In this document: positions 15,951 through 25,816 of the stretch, one piece after another
Position numbering within the stretch: position 1 is the stretch's first letter
Layout: the number at the start of each line of letters is the position of its first letter
Origin: Roseiflexus sp. RS-1
GTDB lineage: Bacteria > Chloroflexota > Chloroflexia > Chloroflexales > Roseiflexaceae
Direction: 5' to 3'
Assembly: GCF_000016665.1 (NCBI RefSeq)
Contig: NC_009523.1
Coordinates: forward strand, 5,579,501 to 5,643,500
Length of the DNA stretch: 64,000 bases
The notes under the pieces: model-generated
The model's database searches: none
What the model saw: only the letters and a program-made list of their open reading frames with translations
Told to the model about the DNA's origin: nothing
Program-made: the position numbers and the translations under genes

Positions 15951-18386
15951 GTGGAACGCTACGTTTGCATTCATGGACATTTCTACCAGCCGCCGCGAGA
16001 AAATCCGTGGCTTGAAACTATAGCGCCCCAACACTCAGCCCATCCATACCATGACTGGAACGAGCGCATCGCCGCCGAATGCTACACGCCCAACACGGCG
16101 TCGCGCATTCTTGATGGCGACGGTCGGATCATTCAGATCGTCAACAACTACAGTCGAATCAGTTTCAACTTCGGTCCCACCCTGCTCGCCTGGCTCGAAA
16201 AGTACGTTCCTGCAACATATCACGCGATCATCGAGGCAGACCGGCAGAGCAGGACGCTCTTCGCCGGTCATGGGTCTGCCATCGCACAGGCGTACAACCA
16301 TATGATCATGCCGCTGGCAAACCGGCGCGATAAGCGGACGCAGGTAATCTGGGGGATCCGTGACTTTGAGCGCCGCTTTGGACGGATGCCGGAGGGTATG
16401 TGGCTCCCGGAAACAGCCGTCGATATCGAAACGCTCGAAACGCTGGCGGAGTGCGGTATTCGCTTCACCATCCTGTCGCCCTATCAGGCGCGCGCCGTTC
16501 GGAAGATTGGCGCAACGACCTGGCAGGATGCGAGCGGCGGAAAAATTGATACGACGATGCCGTATCTTCAGCATCTGCCGTCGGGACGCACAATTGCCAT
16601 CTTTTTCTACAATGGTCATATCTCGCGCGCAGTCGCATTCGAGGGATTGCTCTACAATGGCGACAACTTCGCCCATCGCCTGATCGGCGGGTTCCACGAG
16701 CGCATGGGACCGCAACTGGTGCACATTGCTACCGATGGTGAGACCTACGGACACCACCATCCCCGCGGTGATATGGCGCTGGCATATGCGCTCCACTATC
16801 TCGAACGCGAGCGCCTGGCGCGTCTGACAAACTATGCTGCGTTTCTGACCCTTCATCCACCAACGCACGAAGTGCAGATCGCTGAACGCACCTCGTGGAG
16901 TTGCTTCCACGGTATCGAGCGCTGGCGAAGCGACTGCGGTTGCAGCACCGGAGGGCGCGAGGGATGGAAGCAAACCTGGCGTGCGCCGCTCCGTGCCGCG
17001 CTCGACTGGTTGCGCGATACCCTCGCAGCGCGGTTCGAGACTGCCGCCGAGCGATTGCTGTTCGATCCATGGACTGCGCGTGACGACTACATCCGTGTTG
17101 TGCTCGACCGATCACCTGAGTCGGTTAATGCGTTCCTTGCCGAGCATGCGACCCGTGAACTGAACACCGAAGAACGGATCGAAGTGTTGCATCTGCTTGA
17201 GATCCAGCGCCAGGCAATGCTGATGTACACCAGTTGCGGCTGGTTCTTCGCCGAACTATCGGGGATTGAAACGGTCCAGGTGCTGCACTACGCCGCGCGC
17301 GCAATTCAGCTTGCACGTGCGCTCGACGGCGACGATCTGGAACCAGAGTTCCTGCGGCGGCTTGCGGAAGCGCCCAGTAACATACCGCAGTTTGTCAACG
17401 GTCGCGGCGTCTACGAACAACTGGTTCTGCCGCACGTGGTCGACCTGCGCCAGGTGGCGGCGCACTATGCCGCGACGTCGCTGTTCAACATCCAGACCGA
17501 TCCACAGCGGGTCTACTGCTACACCGTCGAGCAGCGACGCCACCGGGTAATGGAAGCCGGGCATGCAAAACTGGCGCTGGGAGTGGCGCGAGTCACATCA
17601 ACGATTACGCTCGAATCGGCGGAACTGCGTTACGGCGTGCTGCATCTCGGCGACCAGAACCTGATCGGCGCCGTGCGCACCGAGGATGGCGCTGAGAGTT
17701 ACGCCGATCTGCTGCACACCATTTCGCCAGCGTTCGAACGCGCCGATCTCGCCGACGTTGTGCAGACGCTGACGCGGCATTTCGGGCGCCTCGATTACTC
17801 GCTCAAGTCGGTCTTCTATGATGAACAGCGGGCTATTGTTCGGGCGATCCTGGCGCCCGCCCTCGAAGAGACTGCCGCTGCCTACCAGCGGCTCTACGAC
17901 CGCCATACGCCGCTGATTTCGTTCCTGACCAACCAGGGCATCCCGCTGCCGCCCGAAGTCGCCACAGCCGCGGAGTACGCCATGAGCATGGCGATCTATC
18001 GGGCGCTCACGGCAGACCCTCCCGACTTCGAGCGGGCGCGGTCGTTGATCGACTCGGCGCATCGCGCGGGGGTGTCGCTGGCGCGTGAGCCGCTGATTGG
18101 CGAACTGCGCCGCTCCATTGAACAGGTAACTGCGCGTCTCCTGACCGATCCGGAGTCGTCCGTACTGTTCGACCGCCTGTTGAATCTGGCGCGGTTGGTG
18201 CGCGCGCTGCCCTTTGCGATCGATCTGTGGCGCGCCCAGAATGATGTCTTCGCCATCCGCGCAACCCACTACGCCGAACTGGCAGCGCGCGCACGCGCAG
18301 GCGATCAGCGCGCACGAATCTGGACGGAGCGTTTTGCGACCGCCGCAACCCTGCTCGGCATCAGTATGTCCGGGTATGGTCGATAA
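15951..18386 (+). CDS. Glycoside hydrolase family 57 protein with DUF3536 domain
   Basis: 811 residues. The N-terminal GH57 barrel opens with YVCIHGHFYQPPRENPWLE and includes WLPETAVDIETLETL and LVHIATDGETYGHHHP. The C-terminal half matches DUF3536 (SWSCFHGIERWRSDCGC and the helical part after it). The family acts on alpha-glucans or related polymers; this subgroup is uncharacterised, so amylase, branching-enzyme or transferase activity cannot be chosen. The start is GTG 15951, preceded by an AGGAGTGAGGA purine stretch; the ...ERYVCIHGH beginning is the conserved family N-terminus. No signal peptide, so cytoplasmic, consistent with storage-glycogen metabolism. Confidence 0.9.
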   Translation: MERYVCIHGHFYQPPRENPWLETIAPQHSAHPYHDWNERIAAECYTPNTASRILDGDGRIIQIVNNYSRISFNFGPTLLAWLEKYVPATYHAIIEADRQSRTLFAGHGSAIAQAYNHMIMPLANRRDKRTQVIWGIRDFERRFGRMPEGMWLPETAVDIETLETLAECGIRFTILSPYQARAVRKIGATTWQDASGGKIDTTMPYLQHLPSGRTIAIFFYNGHISRAVAFEGLLYNGDNFAHRLIGGFHERMGPQLVHIATDGETYGHHHPRGDMALAYALHYLERERLARLTNYAAFLTLHPPTHEVQIAERTSWSCFHGIERWRSDCGCSTGGREGWKQTWRAPLRAALDWLRDTLAARFETAAERLLFDPWTARDDYIRVVLDRSPESVNAFLAEHATRELNTEERIEVLHLLEIQRQAMLMYTSCGWFFAELSGIETVQVLHYAARAIQLARALDGDDLEPEFLRRLAEAPSNIPQFVNGRGVYEQLVLPHVVDLRQVAAHYAATSLFNIQTDPQRVYCYTVEQRRHRVMEAGHAKLALGVARVTSTITLESAELRYGVLHLGDQNLIGAVRTEDGAESYADLLHTISPAFERADLADVVQTLTRHFGRLDYSLKSVFYDEQRAIVRAILAPALEETAAAYQRLYDRHTPLISFLTNQGIPLPPEVATAAEYAMSMAIYRALTADPPDFERARSLIDSAHRAGVSLAREPLIGELRRSIEQVTARLLTDPESSVLFDRLLNLARLVRALPFAIDLWRAQNDVFAIRATHYAELAARARAGDQRARIWTERFATAATLLGISMSGYGR

Positions 18387-18496
18387 GACGCCGGCACGCG
18401 CCGAACCGCCGATTGCTCCCAAGAACTCTACCCTTCCAGACGGACACGCGTGCGTGTGCTACAATGCCTTGAGCAACACGCCGAAAGGAGAGCGCT

Positions 18497-19102
18497 ATGA
18501 CGACGTCCGTTCCGCTCGACGTCCTGCCGGTTGTCACGGCTGCCGCCCCCCTCGTCGGTCCGCCCCAGGGACGCTGGACGTATGCCGACTATGCGGCGCT
18601 CCCCGACGACGGGAACCGGTACGAAATCATCGCAGGAGTGCTCTATATGACGCCAGCCCCCGGCACCGGGCATCAAAGTGTCAGCGCTCGACTGGTGACA
18701 TTTCTCGTGACTCACGTTGAGTTTGCGGGGTTGGGACGAGTCTTCGCAGCACCGGTCGATGTCGAACTGGCGCCGGATACGGTCGTGCAGCCGGATATTG
18801 TGGTCATTCTCAGCGCCAATCTCGATCGCATCACCCCCAGTCGCATTATCGGCGCGCCCGACCTGGTCGTTGAAATCCTTTCCCCCGGCACGGCGGGGTA
18901 TGACCGGCGCGAAAAGCAGGACGCTTATGCGCGGGCGGGCGTGGGTGAGTACTGGATCGTCGATCCCGGCGCGCAGACGGTGGAACTTCTGACGCTCGAA
19001 CAGGGCGGGTATCGCTCACACGGCGTCTTTCGCGGGCAGGCGCGCCTGCCGTCGTCAGTGGTCACCCTGCCCGTGCCGGTCGAACGCTTCTTCCAGGGGT
19101 AA
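18497..19102 (+). CDS. Uma2 family (DUF820) PD-(D/E)XK protein
   Basis: 201 residues. The nuclease-like core is visible: RYEIIAGVLYMTPAP, GTGHQSVSARL, QPDIVVIL, PDLVVEILSPGT, then RREKQDAYARAGVGEYWIVDP. This gives the E...D...ExK pattern. Uma2 proteins are abundant in Cyanobacteria and Chloroflexota and their role is unknown. AAGGAGA lies seven bases upstream and a TACAAT box at about 18460. It converges with the YwiC-like gene, 12 bp away. Confidence 0.88.
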   Translation: MTTSVPLDVLPVVTAAAPLVGPPQGRWTYADYAALPDDGNRYEIIAGVLYMTPAPGTGHQSVSARLVTFLVTHVEFAGLGRVFAAPVDVELAPDTVVQPDIVVILSANLDRITPSRIIGAPDLVVEILSPGTAGYDRREKQDAYARAGVGEYWIVDPGAQTVELLTLEQGGYRSHGVFRGQARLPSSVVTLPVPVERFFQG

Positions 19103-19114
19103 GGCAACCGCAGT

Positions 19115-19918
19115 CTACAAACCCATCTGGAAACCCACCGCAATGCCTGCGACGGTCAGAAAACTCATACCGAGTTCCTGCACCCCCACGATTGGCGTCG
19201 GCGTCGCCAGACTACGCGGGAGCAACCCAAGCACAGCCCGCAGCAGCAACACACCAAATACAGCGCCCGCCAGCCAGGGAACGAGGTCTATCGCAGCCAA
19301 CCCGACAACGAGCGCCAGCGCGACAGCATGAGTCAGATAGACCGGTGCGCGACCGGCAGGTACACCACGCGCCAGACGAATCCGGGCGCGCACGTAGATG
19401 ATAGCGCTGGTGGCTTTGAGCGCCAGCAAGAGCCAGAGCAAAAACGCCGGCGTCATCCGCCATCCACCGCACAACGCTATCGCGGGCGCAAGCGCACCAA
19501 GCGCATTGGCGCCACATATTTCTGCCAGCAGTGAGCGACTCTGCTTGAGCAGATCATAGCGCAACTGCACAATTGCGAACGGAACCGCCAGCAGGAGCGG
19601 CAACCAGAACGGATGCGCCGTTGTCAACCAGGCGATCAGCAACGCCGTCAGAGCGCCAGCGCCATACAGCGCAACGAACCGCTCCGCCCACACGGTGCGC
19701 GGATACCGCCTGCCGCGCTGTCGATCGCCCAGCGCAAGTTTCAACGGTTGACGCATGAGAAAAGCGCCCAGCGCCGCCAGACCGAGCCAGATTCCGGCGA
19801 CCGATGGCGCAACCCACAGACCAAGTACGATGGGCGCGCCAAGAAATCCCCATCCGCCATGCTCGACGGGCAGAGCGATGGGGCGAAGACGAACCGGACC
19901 GGTCGTTGCTTCTGCCAT
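19115..19918 (-). CDS. YwiC-like integral membrane protein
   Basis: 267 residues with about eight membrane helices. The family N-terminus RPIALPVEHGGWGFLGAP is clear. LRQPLKLALGDRQRGRRY-type basic loops and DLLKQSRSLLAEICGANALG are also typical of the YwiC-like/UbiA-resembling family. The start is ATG 19918 with GGAGGG five bases upstream; the longer frame to 20095 would overlap the upstream gene. Last gene of a four-gene minus-strand operon. Function unknown; in Bacillus ywiC lies beside nitrate-respiration genes. Confidence 0.82.
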   Translation of the reverse strand: MAEATTGPVRLRPIALPVEHGGWGFLGAPIVLGLWVAPSVAGIWLGLAALGAFLMRQPLKLALGDRQRGRRYPRTVWAERFVALYGAGALTALLIAWLTTAHPFWLPLLLAVPFAIVQLRYDLLKQSRSLLAEICGANALGALAPAIALCGGWRMTPAFLLWLLLALKATSAIIYVRARIRLARGVPAGRAPVYLTHAVALALVVGLAAIDLVPWLAGAVFGVLLLRAVLGLLPRSLATPTPIVGVQELGMSFLTVAGIAVGFQMGL

Positions 19919-19937
19919 ACGCACCCTCCAAAATCTA

Positions 19938-20411
19938 TCATCCCCATCCCAACCGCACAAGTGGACGTTCGTATGGTGACCAGGGCCAGGGGATAGCAAC
20001 AAATGTGATGAGAAGACTGATCGAGAACAAGAGCGCCGCCCGTCGATGACGCTGGATGTCATTGCGCCCCTTCTGCGCGAGCGCACTCCCTGCATGCGCC
20101 AGGCTGAGAGCGACGAACATCTGTACCGTGTGCTCTACCACAAAAAAGCGGAGTGAAGGCTCGCGCGTGACCGTCTCCGGATTCGTCCATGCCAGCCAGG
20201 CAACAGACTCTGGCAGACAATAAAAGACGCCGCCGATCAGCAACTGGAGCGAAAGCGCCAGCGCGAACCAGCGTCCAGCACGTCGGTCATCAGAAGTCCA
20301 TGGATGGGCGCCAATCCAGCCACGATAGGCGCGATACAGCGCCCACAACCCTGCCAGCAAAACCACCCATCGCATCAGGTTGTGCAGCGTGAGAATGGTC
20401 AGATACAGCAC
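19938..20411 (-). CDS. Small four-helix cytochrome b-like membrane protein
   Basis: About 157 residues with four membrane helices. Conserved points of this uncharacterised 'cytochrome B' family are LTLHNLMRWVVLL near the N-terminus, a VEHTVQMFVALSLAHAG helix, and the C-terminal IPWPWSPYERPLVR. The His residues in HNLMRW and EH are plausible haem ligands. The start was taken as GTG 20411 (VLYLTILTLHN) because GGAAAGG lies eight bases upstream; TTG 20450 is an alternative. The spacing of 19 bp to the YwiC-like gene and 53 bp from the cupin gene supports an operon. The partner is unknown. Confidence 0.72.
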   Translation of the reverse strand: MLYLTILTLHNLMRWVVLLAGLWALYRAYRGWIGAHPWTSDDRRAGRWFALALSLQLLIGGVFYCLPESVAWLAWTNPETVTREPSLRFFVVEHTVQMFVALSLAHAGSALAQKGRNDIQRHRRAALLFSISLLITFVAIPWPWSPYERPLVRLGWG

Positions 20412-20463
20412 CAGACGAGCCTTTCCGCACCACGCAGAGACAAGCCGCAATGCACCGATGGCG

Positions 20464-20784
20464 TCATTGGGAACCTTTCAACAGGAGCAGCAGCATAATG
20501 ACCGGCGTCTTCGCATGAATACTGTGGGGCAGATGCGCTGGCATATGAACCCAGGTATTGGGACGCGCATCGATCCTATCGGTTCCCAGCGTCACCTGCG
20601 CTTCGCCCTGGATGAAATGCATGATGGCTGGCGAAGAAGACGTATGCTCCGACAATTCCTGCCCGGCTGCAAAGCCGAACACCACCACCTTCAACCCGCT
20701 GTCCTGATAGAGTGTGCGACTGATTGTACCGTCTTCAGGAATAGTAACCTGCTCCGCCAGATCAAGAAACGTTGTGGCATTCAT
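20464..20784 (-). CDS. Cupin-domain protein
   Basis: 106 residues, a single small cupin barrel. Motif 1 is recognisable as GQELSEHTSSSPAIMHFIQG and motif 2 as PNTWVHMPAHLPHSI, with His residues placed to bind a metal. Its ATG overlaps the stop of the methyltransferase gene (ATGA), indicating translational coupling. Probably a cytoplasmic metal-binding sensor or small enzyme; the substrate is unknown. Confidence 0.85.
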   Translation of the reverse strand: MNATTFLDLAEQVTIPEDGTISRTLYQDSGLKVVVFGFAAGQELSEHTSSSPAIMHFIQGEAQVTLGTDRIDARPNTWVHMPAHLPHSIHAKTPVIMLLLLLKGSQ

Positions 20785-21590
20785 ACGACCTCCGGTTTAA
20801 CCGCTACCAGCGAGATCGCCATCAAGTGATCCTGATAGGCGCGAAAGACGCGGCGCATCGTCAGGATGCGCTGGCGCGCTTGCGGGGTACGCAGGATATT
20901 GAAAACGATTCGCAGCGTCCGTCCCAGACCTTCATCTTGAAGCATACGGGCTGGCTCCAGCAAATGCATGGGCGCAGTGTGCTCAGCCTGCACCTGGAAA
21001 CCCTCCGCTTCCAGTACTGCTCGCCATTCCGAGGAAGTCAACGGTCGGGCGCCAACGTGGATTGCAGCAGAAAGGTCTCGTAGTATTGCGTCCTTTTTCT
21101 CGTCGTTGAGATTGTCAGGTGTCAATCCAAGCTCATGAATACCATACCGTCCGCCGGGTCGCAATATGCGGTACGCTTCGCGCACGATGCGCGCCTTTTG
21201 ACCTTGTGTATGCATTGTCAGCATCGCTTCGCCGTATACGACCGTCGCCGATCCATCCTCTAGCCCTGACTCCTCAGCACTTCCCGTCAGGCAGCGGTAG
21301 TGGGGAGAGGTCAGGAACTTTTGCACGGCTGTCGCCGCCGCTGCATCCCGCTCGATACCGGTGTATGATGCAGGCTGGCGCGCGATCGTCAGACGCGCCG
21401 TTACTCCCAGCCCTGGCGCAAACTCTACGACATGGTCGTTCGGACCGATTGCCAGCGTGTCGAGCATACGCCGCGTCAGTTCTATTCCACCGGGGCGCAG
21501 CACACGCTTTCCCATCCGTGCCAGCAACCAGTGCCCAGGCATCTTTGCGATATCCAGGTTCGATCCGGGTACGTATGTTTCCTCTGCCAT
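20781..21590 (-). CDS. Class I SAM-dependent methyltransferase
   Basis: 269 residues. SAM-binding motif I is VVEFAPGLGVTARL, followed by YTGIERD (acidic end of beta-2), then VVYGEAMLTMHTQ and LRPGGRYGIHELGL. The N-terminal helix ELTRRMLDTL is typical of the UbiE/SmtA-like group. The C-terminal part (about 180-269) probably makes the substrate pocket. First gene of the operon with the cupin, cytochrome b-like and YwiC-like genes. The acceptor is not predictable. Confidence 0.87.
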   Translation of the reverse strand: MAEETYVPGSNLDIAKMPGHWLLARMGKRVLRPGGIELTRRMLDTLAIGPNDHVVEFAPGLGVTARLTIARQPASYTGIERDAAAATAVQKFLTSPHYRCLTGSAEESGLEDGSATVVYGEAMLTMHTQGQKARIVREAYRILRPGGRYGIHELGLTPDNLNDEKKDAILRDLSAAIHVGARPLTSSEWRAVLEAEGFQVQAEHTAPMHLLEPARMLQDEGLGRTLRIVFNILRTPQARQRILTMRRVFRAYQDHLMAISLVAVKPEVV

Positions 21591-21641
21591 AACATATCCC
21601 CCTTCTGGCTACACTTCACAAAGAACCGCACTGGCTCATCC

Positions 21642-21860
21642 TCAGGCGCAATGACGCACAGGAGACACGGTGTTTGTCGTCTCTTCTCGTGCGACACGTT
21701 CGATGGTACGGGTCACAATCTCAACAACCGCAGCGCGCGCTGAAGGCGACAGTGAGACACCGCCGATCTGAGGATCAACGGAGAGCCGGGAGAGTTCCTC
21801 ATCGAGCAACTGATCGACAAGCGCTGTGAGGCGGCGATTGCGCGGTATAACCCTGATCAT
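21642..21860 (-). CDS. Small hypothetical protein
   Basis: 72 residues, MIRVIPRNRRLTALVDQLLDE..., largely helical and charged, no membrane segment. The start is ATG 21860 with AGGAGG nine bases upstream; the longer frame runs back into the preceding gene. Third gene after the FTR1 permease on the same strand and 13 bp from the previous stop, so probably part of the iron operon. Not recognised. Confidence 0.6.
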   Translation of the reverse strand: MIRVIPRNRRLTALVDQLLDEELSRLSVDPQIGGVSLSPSARAAVVEIVTRTIERVAREETTNTVSPVRHCA

Positions 21861-21873
21861 ATGCAGTATCCTC

Positions 21874-22182
21874 CTACGAGAGATCCCCGGAGATCGAGCG
21901 ATGCCGGGCAGGATCAGACGGGTGATCTGCGTCAAGTGGATCGATGTCGGTCAACGGACAGCAGCGCTGACGCCGGGAAGCAGCGGGCAGTCGAGCCGGG
22001 TCGGGAGCGGTGGTCTCGGTTGCAGCGCGACGCTGCCTGCGACGGTTCTGCCGCCGCGCCTGCAGGGTTACCCCGATCAACCAGCAACAGACCGATAGCA
22101 GAGCGAATGCCAGTGCGATCTGGATCAGGGCGATCCAGTCAATCCCCGCACCCGGATCAGCGAACACGCCTGCGATCATCAT
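21874..22182 (-). CDS. Small single-pass membrane protein downstream of FTR1
   Basis: 102 residues. One hydrophobic helix (about 16-41, IALIQIALAFALLSVCCWLI) is followed by a very basic stretch (RRQNRRRQRR) and a low-complexity Pro/Asp-rich tail. The N-terminus would lie outside under the positive-inside rule. Begins 16 bp after the permease stop. Possibly an accessory of the iron permease; no family recognised. Confidence 0.62.
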   Translation of the reverse strand: MMIAGVFADPGAGIDWIALIQIALAFALLSVCCWLIGVTLQARRQNRRRQRRAATETTAPDPARLPAASRRQRCCPLTDIDPLDADHPSDPARHRSISGDLS

Positions 22183-22197
22183 CCCTGCCCCACGATT

Positions 22198-24537
22198 TCA
22201 ACCGCGCGGCGCTATCTCCGATGCCAGCGCGATTCGACGCTGCCGTCGTTGCATGTATTCCGCCAGATAGTAACTGCCGATGACGAAGATAGCTGCCGCA
22301 GCCTGCAACCCGATCCCTTCCCACGTCGGATACAACCCGAACCAGAATCCCGTCCAGTACGGCAACTCCAGCCAGCGAATCGGGTGGAGCGGCAACCAGC
22401 CGATGACTTGCAACACATTGACCGTTTTCCCCACCATCTGCAGCAGCACGGCGCCGATCAGAATACCGGTCACGATCAGCATCTTCTTGTGCGGCAGTTT
22501 CGCCTGCATCACGAACACCGCCAGTCCGACCAGCAATGTTCCCGCCAGACCCAGCGCAACGCCGACGAGCACAACCATTGCGTCACCTTCGAGCGTCAAC
22601 GCCTGAAGGAAGAGCACCGTCTCAAATCCTTCCCGGTAGATACTGGCGAAACCAAGCGTGATCAGTCCGAGCCACTGACCGGCATGCCCGCCGAGGATGC
22701 GCTTTTTCCGCTGATGAAACGCAGCCATCCAGTCTTTCCAGTACACATCGTGAAAGAACCAGTTGGTGATCAACAAGAGCACAGCAACCGCGATGAGCGA
22801 CACGATCGCTTCAAGCATCTCACCCAAACGCGCCATTGCCATCAACGCACCCTGAGCAACCATCCAGGTCACGACCGTTGCGGCAAGCGCCACTGCTGCA
22901 CCGATCCAGAGAGGAATGCGGAAGCGACGCTGAGCGCCAACTTTCAGGCTTCCCATCAATGATGCAAGGATGACCACGGCTTCCAATCCTTCACGAAAGA
23001 CAATAATCGCAGCATTGGTTGCAACAGCGGCAGGCGCATTGCTTCCTGCCAGCGCCTGCTCGGCTTCGGTAAGCGCCTGATCGAGTGCGGCGCGCGTGGC
23101 GGCAATCTCATCTGCTGACGCTCTCCGTTCGATCAGGAATGCCAGCCCGCTGTGGTCACCCTGTCCATACCAGAAATATCCCTCGATGATCGGTTTGTAC
23201 TGCGGCGCAAAGGCGATCAACTTCGCCTCCGGTCCAATTTCCATCACGGCGTATGCTTCAAGGCGCGCCGACTCGGCAAGTTCGTACTCGCCAGCCCTGA
23301 CCGCCTGCTCCATCTGATCGAGCGCGGTTCGAATGACGTCGAAATCGGCGCCGCTGTCCTGCTTCTGCCACTCCTGCGGCAGAAGGATCGCAAGATCGGT
23401 CAGCAAAGCAGCGGTTATGGCATCGACGTCCGACGGGTCAGCCACTGCACTGCGGCTTCCGGCAGCGGCAAGCATCTGACCGAGTTCATCGAACTGCCGG
23501 GCGACTCGACCGGCGGCACCAGGGTCACGCTGTTCCAGCAGATCGCGCAGATCGGCAAATGCAGCGGCAGCACCGGCATGAAAGGTGATTGCTTCCCGAA
23601 TTTCGAGATCAATGGTTACCTGACCATTGCGCACCCCACGTCCGTATTCAACCGGCACAAGCCGCAAGAAACGGAGCATCTGTCCGCTGCGCCGCTTTTG
23701 TTCTGCGGGGCTTAGAGGAGCAGCGCGAAAGCCACGAAGCGCCTGCTCGACCTCTGTCAACGCACCTGCCACATCGTCACCCGACTGCGTTGCCTGGCGC
23801 AACGCCGCAAACAGCGCACGCACCGTTGCGGCGGCAGTTTCGCCCCGCTGCTCTGCATAAGCAGGCGCAAGAATGGAAAAATACCCTTCGGCGAGCGCTC
23901 CTGCTTCAGCGCGTCGCGCAGTGAAGCCGCGCGCATCAACGGCGCGAACTGTTGCCAGCGCTTCGTTCAGGCGCGCCTGGTATGTATCAAACAGATCCGC
24001 CTGTACCGCCAGAATTGCATCGGTTACAGGAGCACCCCGCCTGGCGACTTCATGGATCGCGCGCGTGGCATCGGCATTCGGGCGCGAAAAGCGCGTTGCA
24101 TGGCGAAACTCGCGCACTGCCAGCCACTGTTGCGCCTGCTCGACCTCTCCTGCCTGGAGCGAACCGATCACAACCTGATATCCGCCAGCAAGGATCGCCG
24201 TCCATATCTGCGCGCGAGCAGCGGCAAATGCCGCCTCATCTCCGCCAACCAGCGCCTGATCGGCAAGAGAGAAGCCAGCGCGCGCGTGCGCATCGGATTG
24301 CGCGGCATATGCGGCGATTGCTGGCGCCAGCGTCGTCGTGTACCGTGTACGAATCGAGTCAAGGCGCACGCGCGCGCCCGCCGGATCGTCGCGCATACGC
24401 AACTGAATCTGAACCAGCGTGCTACGAATGGTTTCCGCTGCCTGTCCGGGCGACGGCGATTGTTGCGCCTGCGCCACACGCACCGTCAGCAGCATGAGAA
24501 GGACAAAAAGCGCTGTCCAGAAAGATAACCGACGCAT
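22198..24537 (-). CDS. FTR1-family high-affinity iron permease with large extracytoplasmic domain
   Basis: 779 residues. The signal peptide FWTALFVLLMLLTV...AQAQQ is followed by about 480 residues of helical, Ala/Glu/Gln-rich exported domain. The seven-helix FTR1 domain contains both iron motifs: REGLEAVV (about 515) and YREGFETVLFLQ (about 634). These Glu residues are the ferric-iron transport sites in yeast Ftr1 and EfeU. The C-terminal helix ends ...YYLAEYMQRRQRR. The imelysin-type lipoprotein gene lies directly upstream on the same strand (67 bp gap) and two small genes follow. No EfeB peroxidase is present, so this is an EfeUO-like two-part system. Confidence 0.92.
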   Translation of the reverse strand: MRRLSFWTALFVLLMLLTVRVAQAQQSPSPGQAAETIRSTLVQIQLRMRDDPAGARVRLDSIRTRYTTTLAPAIAAYAAQSDAHARAGFSLADQALVGGDEAAFAAARAQIWTAILAGGYQVVIGSLQAGEVEQAQQWLAVREFRHATRFSRPNADATRAIHEVARRGAPVTDAILAVQADLFDTYQARLNEALATVRAVDARGFTARRAEAGALAEGYFSILAPAYAEQRGETAAATVRALFAALRQATQSGDDVAGALTEVEQALRGFRAAPLSPAEQKRRSGQMLRFLRLVPVEYGRGVRNGQVTIDLEIREAITFHAGAAAAFADLRDLLEQRDPGAAGRVARQFDELGQMLAAAGSRSAVADPSDVDAITAALLTDLAILLPQEWQKQDSGADFDVIRTALDQMEQAVRAGEYELAESARLEAYAVMEIGPEAKLIAFAPQYKPIIEGYFWYGQGDHSGLAFLIERRASADEIAATRAALDQALTEAEQALAGSNAPAAVATNAAIIVFREGLEAVVILASLMGSLKVGAQRRFRIPLWIGAAVALAATVVTWMVAQGALMAMARLGEMLEAIVSLIAVAVLLLITNWFFHDVYWKDWMAAFHQRKKRILGGHAGQWLGLITLGFASIYREGFETVLFLQALTLEGDAMVVLVGVALGLAGTLLVGLAVFVMQAKLPHKKMLIVTGILIGAVLLQMVGKTVNVLQVIGWLPLHPIRWLELPYWTGFWFGLYPTWEGIGLQAAAAIFVIGSYYLAEYMQRRQRRIALASEIAPRG

Positions 24538-24604
24538 TACTCCCTCGAATTACTGCATCATTCGGGTTCGACGCTCGCGATGTTTCGACCAACTCACCTC
24601 GCTG

Positions 24605-25690
24605 TTACTCGACAATACGGATGCCAAGCACACCGGCAACCTGACTGATCTGACCGGTGATCGCAGTCGCCCGATTCTGAGCTTCTGCACCGAGCAGATC
24701 GGCTTCTTGGGGAGTAAAGCGCCTGCCGCCCTGCTCCTGCGCGTAGATGTCGGCAACGAACGCTCTGAGATCGCGCAGTCCTTCTGCGATCTGATTCGCC
24801 TGAGCGGCATCGACCGTTTCGACTCGCGGACGAACCTGCGCGTAGACGACCTCTAACCCGCCGAGGATGTCCTGGATGTCAGCCAGACGCGAAATGACGT
24901 TGAAGTCTCGTTGCGTTGAAGCATCCCCCAGAACGAAGCGCGAGTCGCGCCAGGACGCGAAATATTCACTCATCGTCGGCACCATGACCACCAGCGCGGT
25001 AAACGCATCCGATTCGGTCGGCGTCCAGGCTTGAGCGGCCGCCTGAAGATCGTTCGCCATCTGAGCCAGCATGTCAACGCTTCCCTTCAAAACACTGGCA
25101 TCCGGCAGCGTTTCGCCAAAGGCGATCACGCCATCGCCATTCCAGTCAGCAGCGACATCTGTGCCATACGCCGGTTCGGTTCCCCACAGCGTGCTCTCTG
25201 TGACACCGAAGAGATTGCCGGGTTTGGGCAGCACACGACCGTCCGGCAACTTCAGGTCGAACGACACGGCATTCTCTGGATCATCAACGCCTGCTGCGCC
25301 CGCATCGAGATCAACATCGAACTGTGCCAGGCTGGGAGTTCCGGCGACAATGCCTTCCATCTTTTCGTACAGCGGACTGGCTTTCATCCAGGCGGCGCGA
25401 GCGTCTTCGATCGCGGCAATCGCCGCTTCTCTGCGCGTGCTCCACAGGACTGCGTAATCGAATCCGACTTCACCGGCAAGGGCATAGTAGCGATCAGACG
25501 CGACCTGGAGTTCTGTCGCCGCCCCGGTGAGTGCACGGCATTGTTCGAGCAGATAGGTCTTTATGCCGCTGAGGTCGGATGTTGCGGCAGTCGCAGCCGG
25601 CGTCGCCGCTGGCATCGGCGCCTGCCCGCAGGCGACTATTGCAAGCGTGAGGAAACTGGCAACCAGAAGGCGAGACACGTGGTTCATCAT
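24605..25690 (-). CDS. Imelysin/EfeO-type iron-uptake lipoprotein
   Basis: 361 residues. The lipoprotein signal is LLVASFLTLAIVACGQ, with Cys at the cleavage site and a short Ala/Thr-rich linker. The mature part matches the imelysin (peptidase M75) / EfeM-EfeO helical bundle: YLLEQCRAL at its start, ...EARAAW-type helices and VDMLAQMANDLQAAAQAW. An insert DWNGDGVIAFGE resembles a calcium-binding loop. It should capture iron (or another metal) outside the membrane and hand it to the FTR1 permease downstream. The start is ATG 25690; the extended frame to 25726 lacks an RBS. Confidence 0.83.
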   Translation of the reverse strand: MMNHVSRLLVASFLTLAIVACGQAPMPAATPAATAATSDLSGIKTYLLEQCRALTGAATELQVASDRYYALAGEVGFDYAVLWSTRREAAIAAIEDARAAWMKASPLYEKMEGIVAGTPSLAQFDVDLDAGAAGVDDPENAVSFDLKLPDGRVLPKPGNLFGVTESTLWGTEPAYGTDVAADWNGDGVIAFGETLPDASVLKGSVDMLAQMANDLQAAAQAWTPTESDAFTALVVMVPTMSEYFASWRDSRFVLGDASTQRDFNVISRLADIQDILGGLEVVYAQVRPRVETVDAAQANQIAEGLRDLRAFVADIYAQEQGGRRFTPQEADLLGAEAQNRATAITGQISQVAGVLGIRIVE

Positions 25691-25816
25691 GGTTTCCTGT
25701 TCTGGACAGACCTTTTGCTTCACCAATGCGACGCCCGATACCGCGCCTTACGCCACCGCCTGAAGCGGTTCGACAGGACGTGATGCAGAATATCGATCCA
25801 TCGCATGATGTTGGTT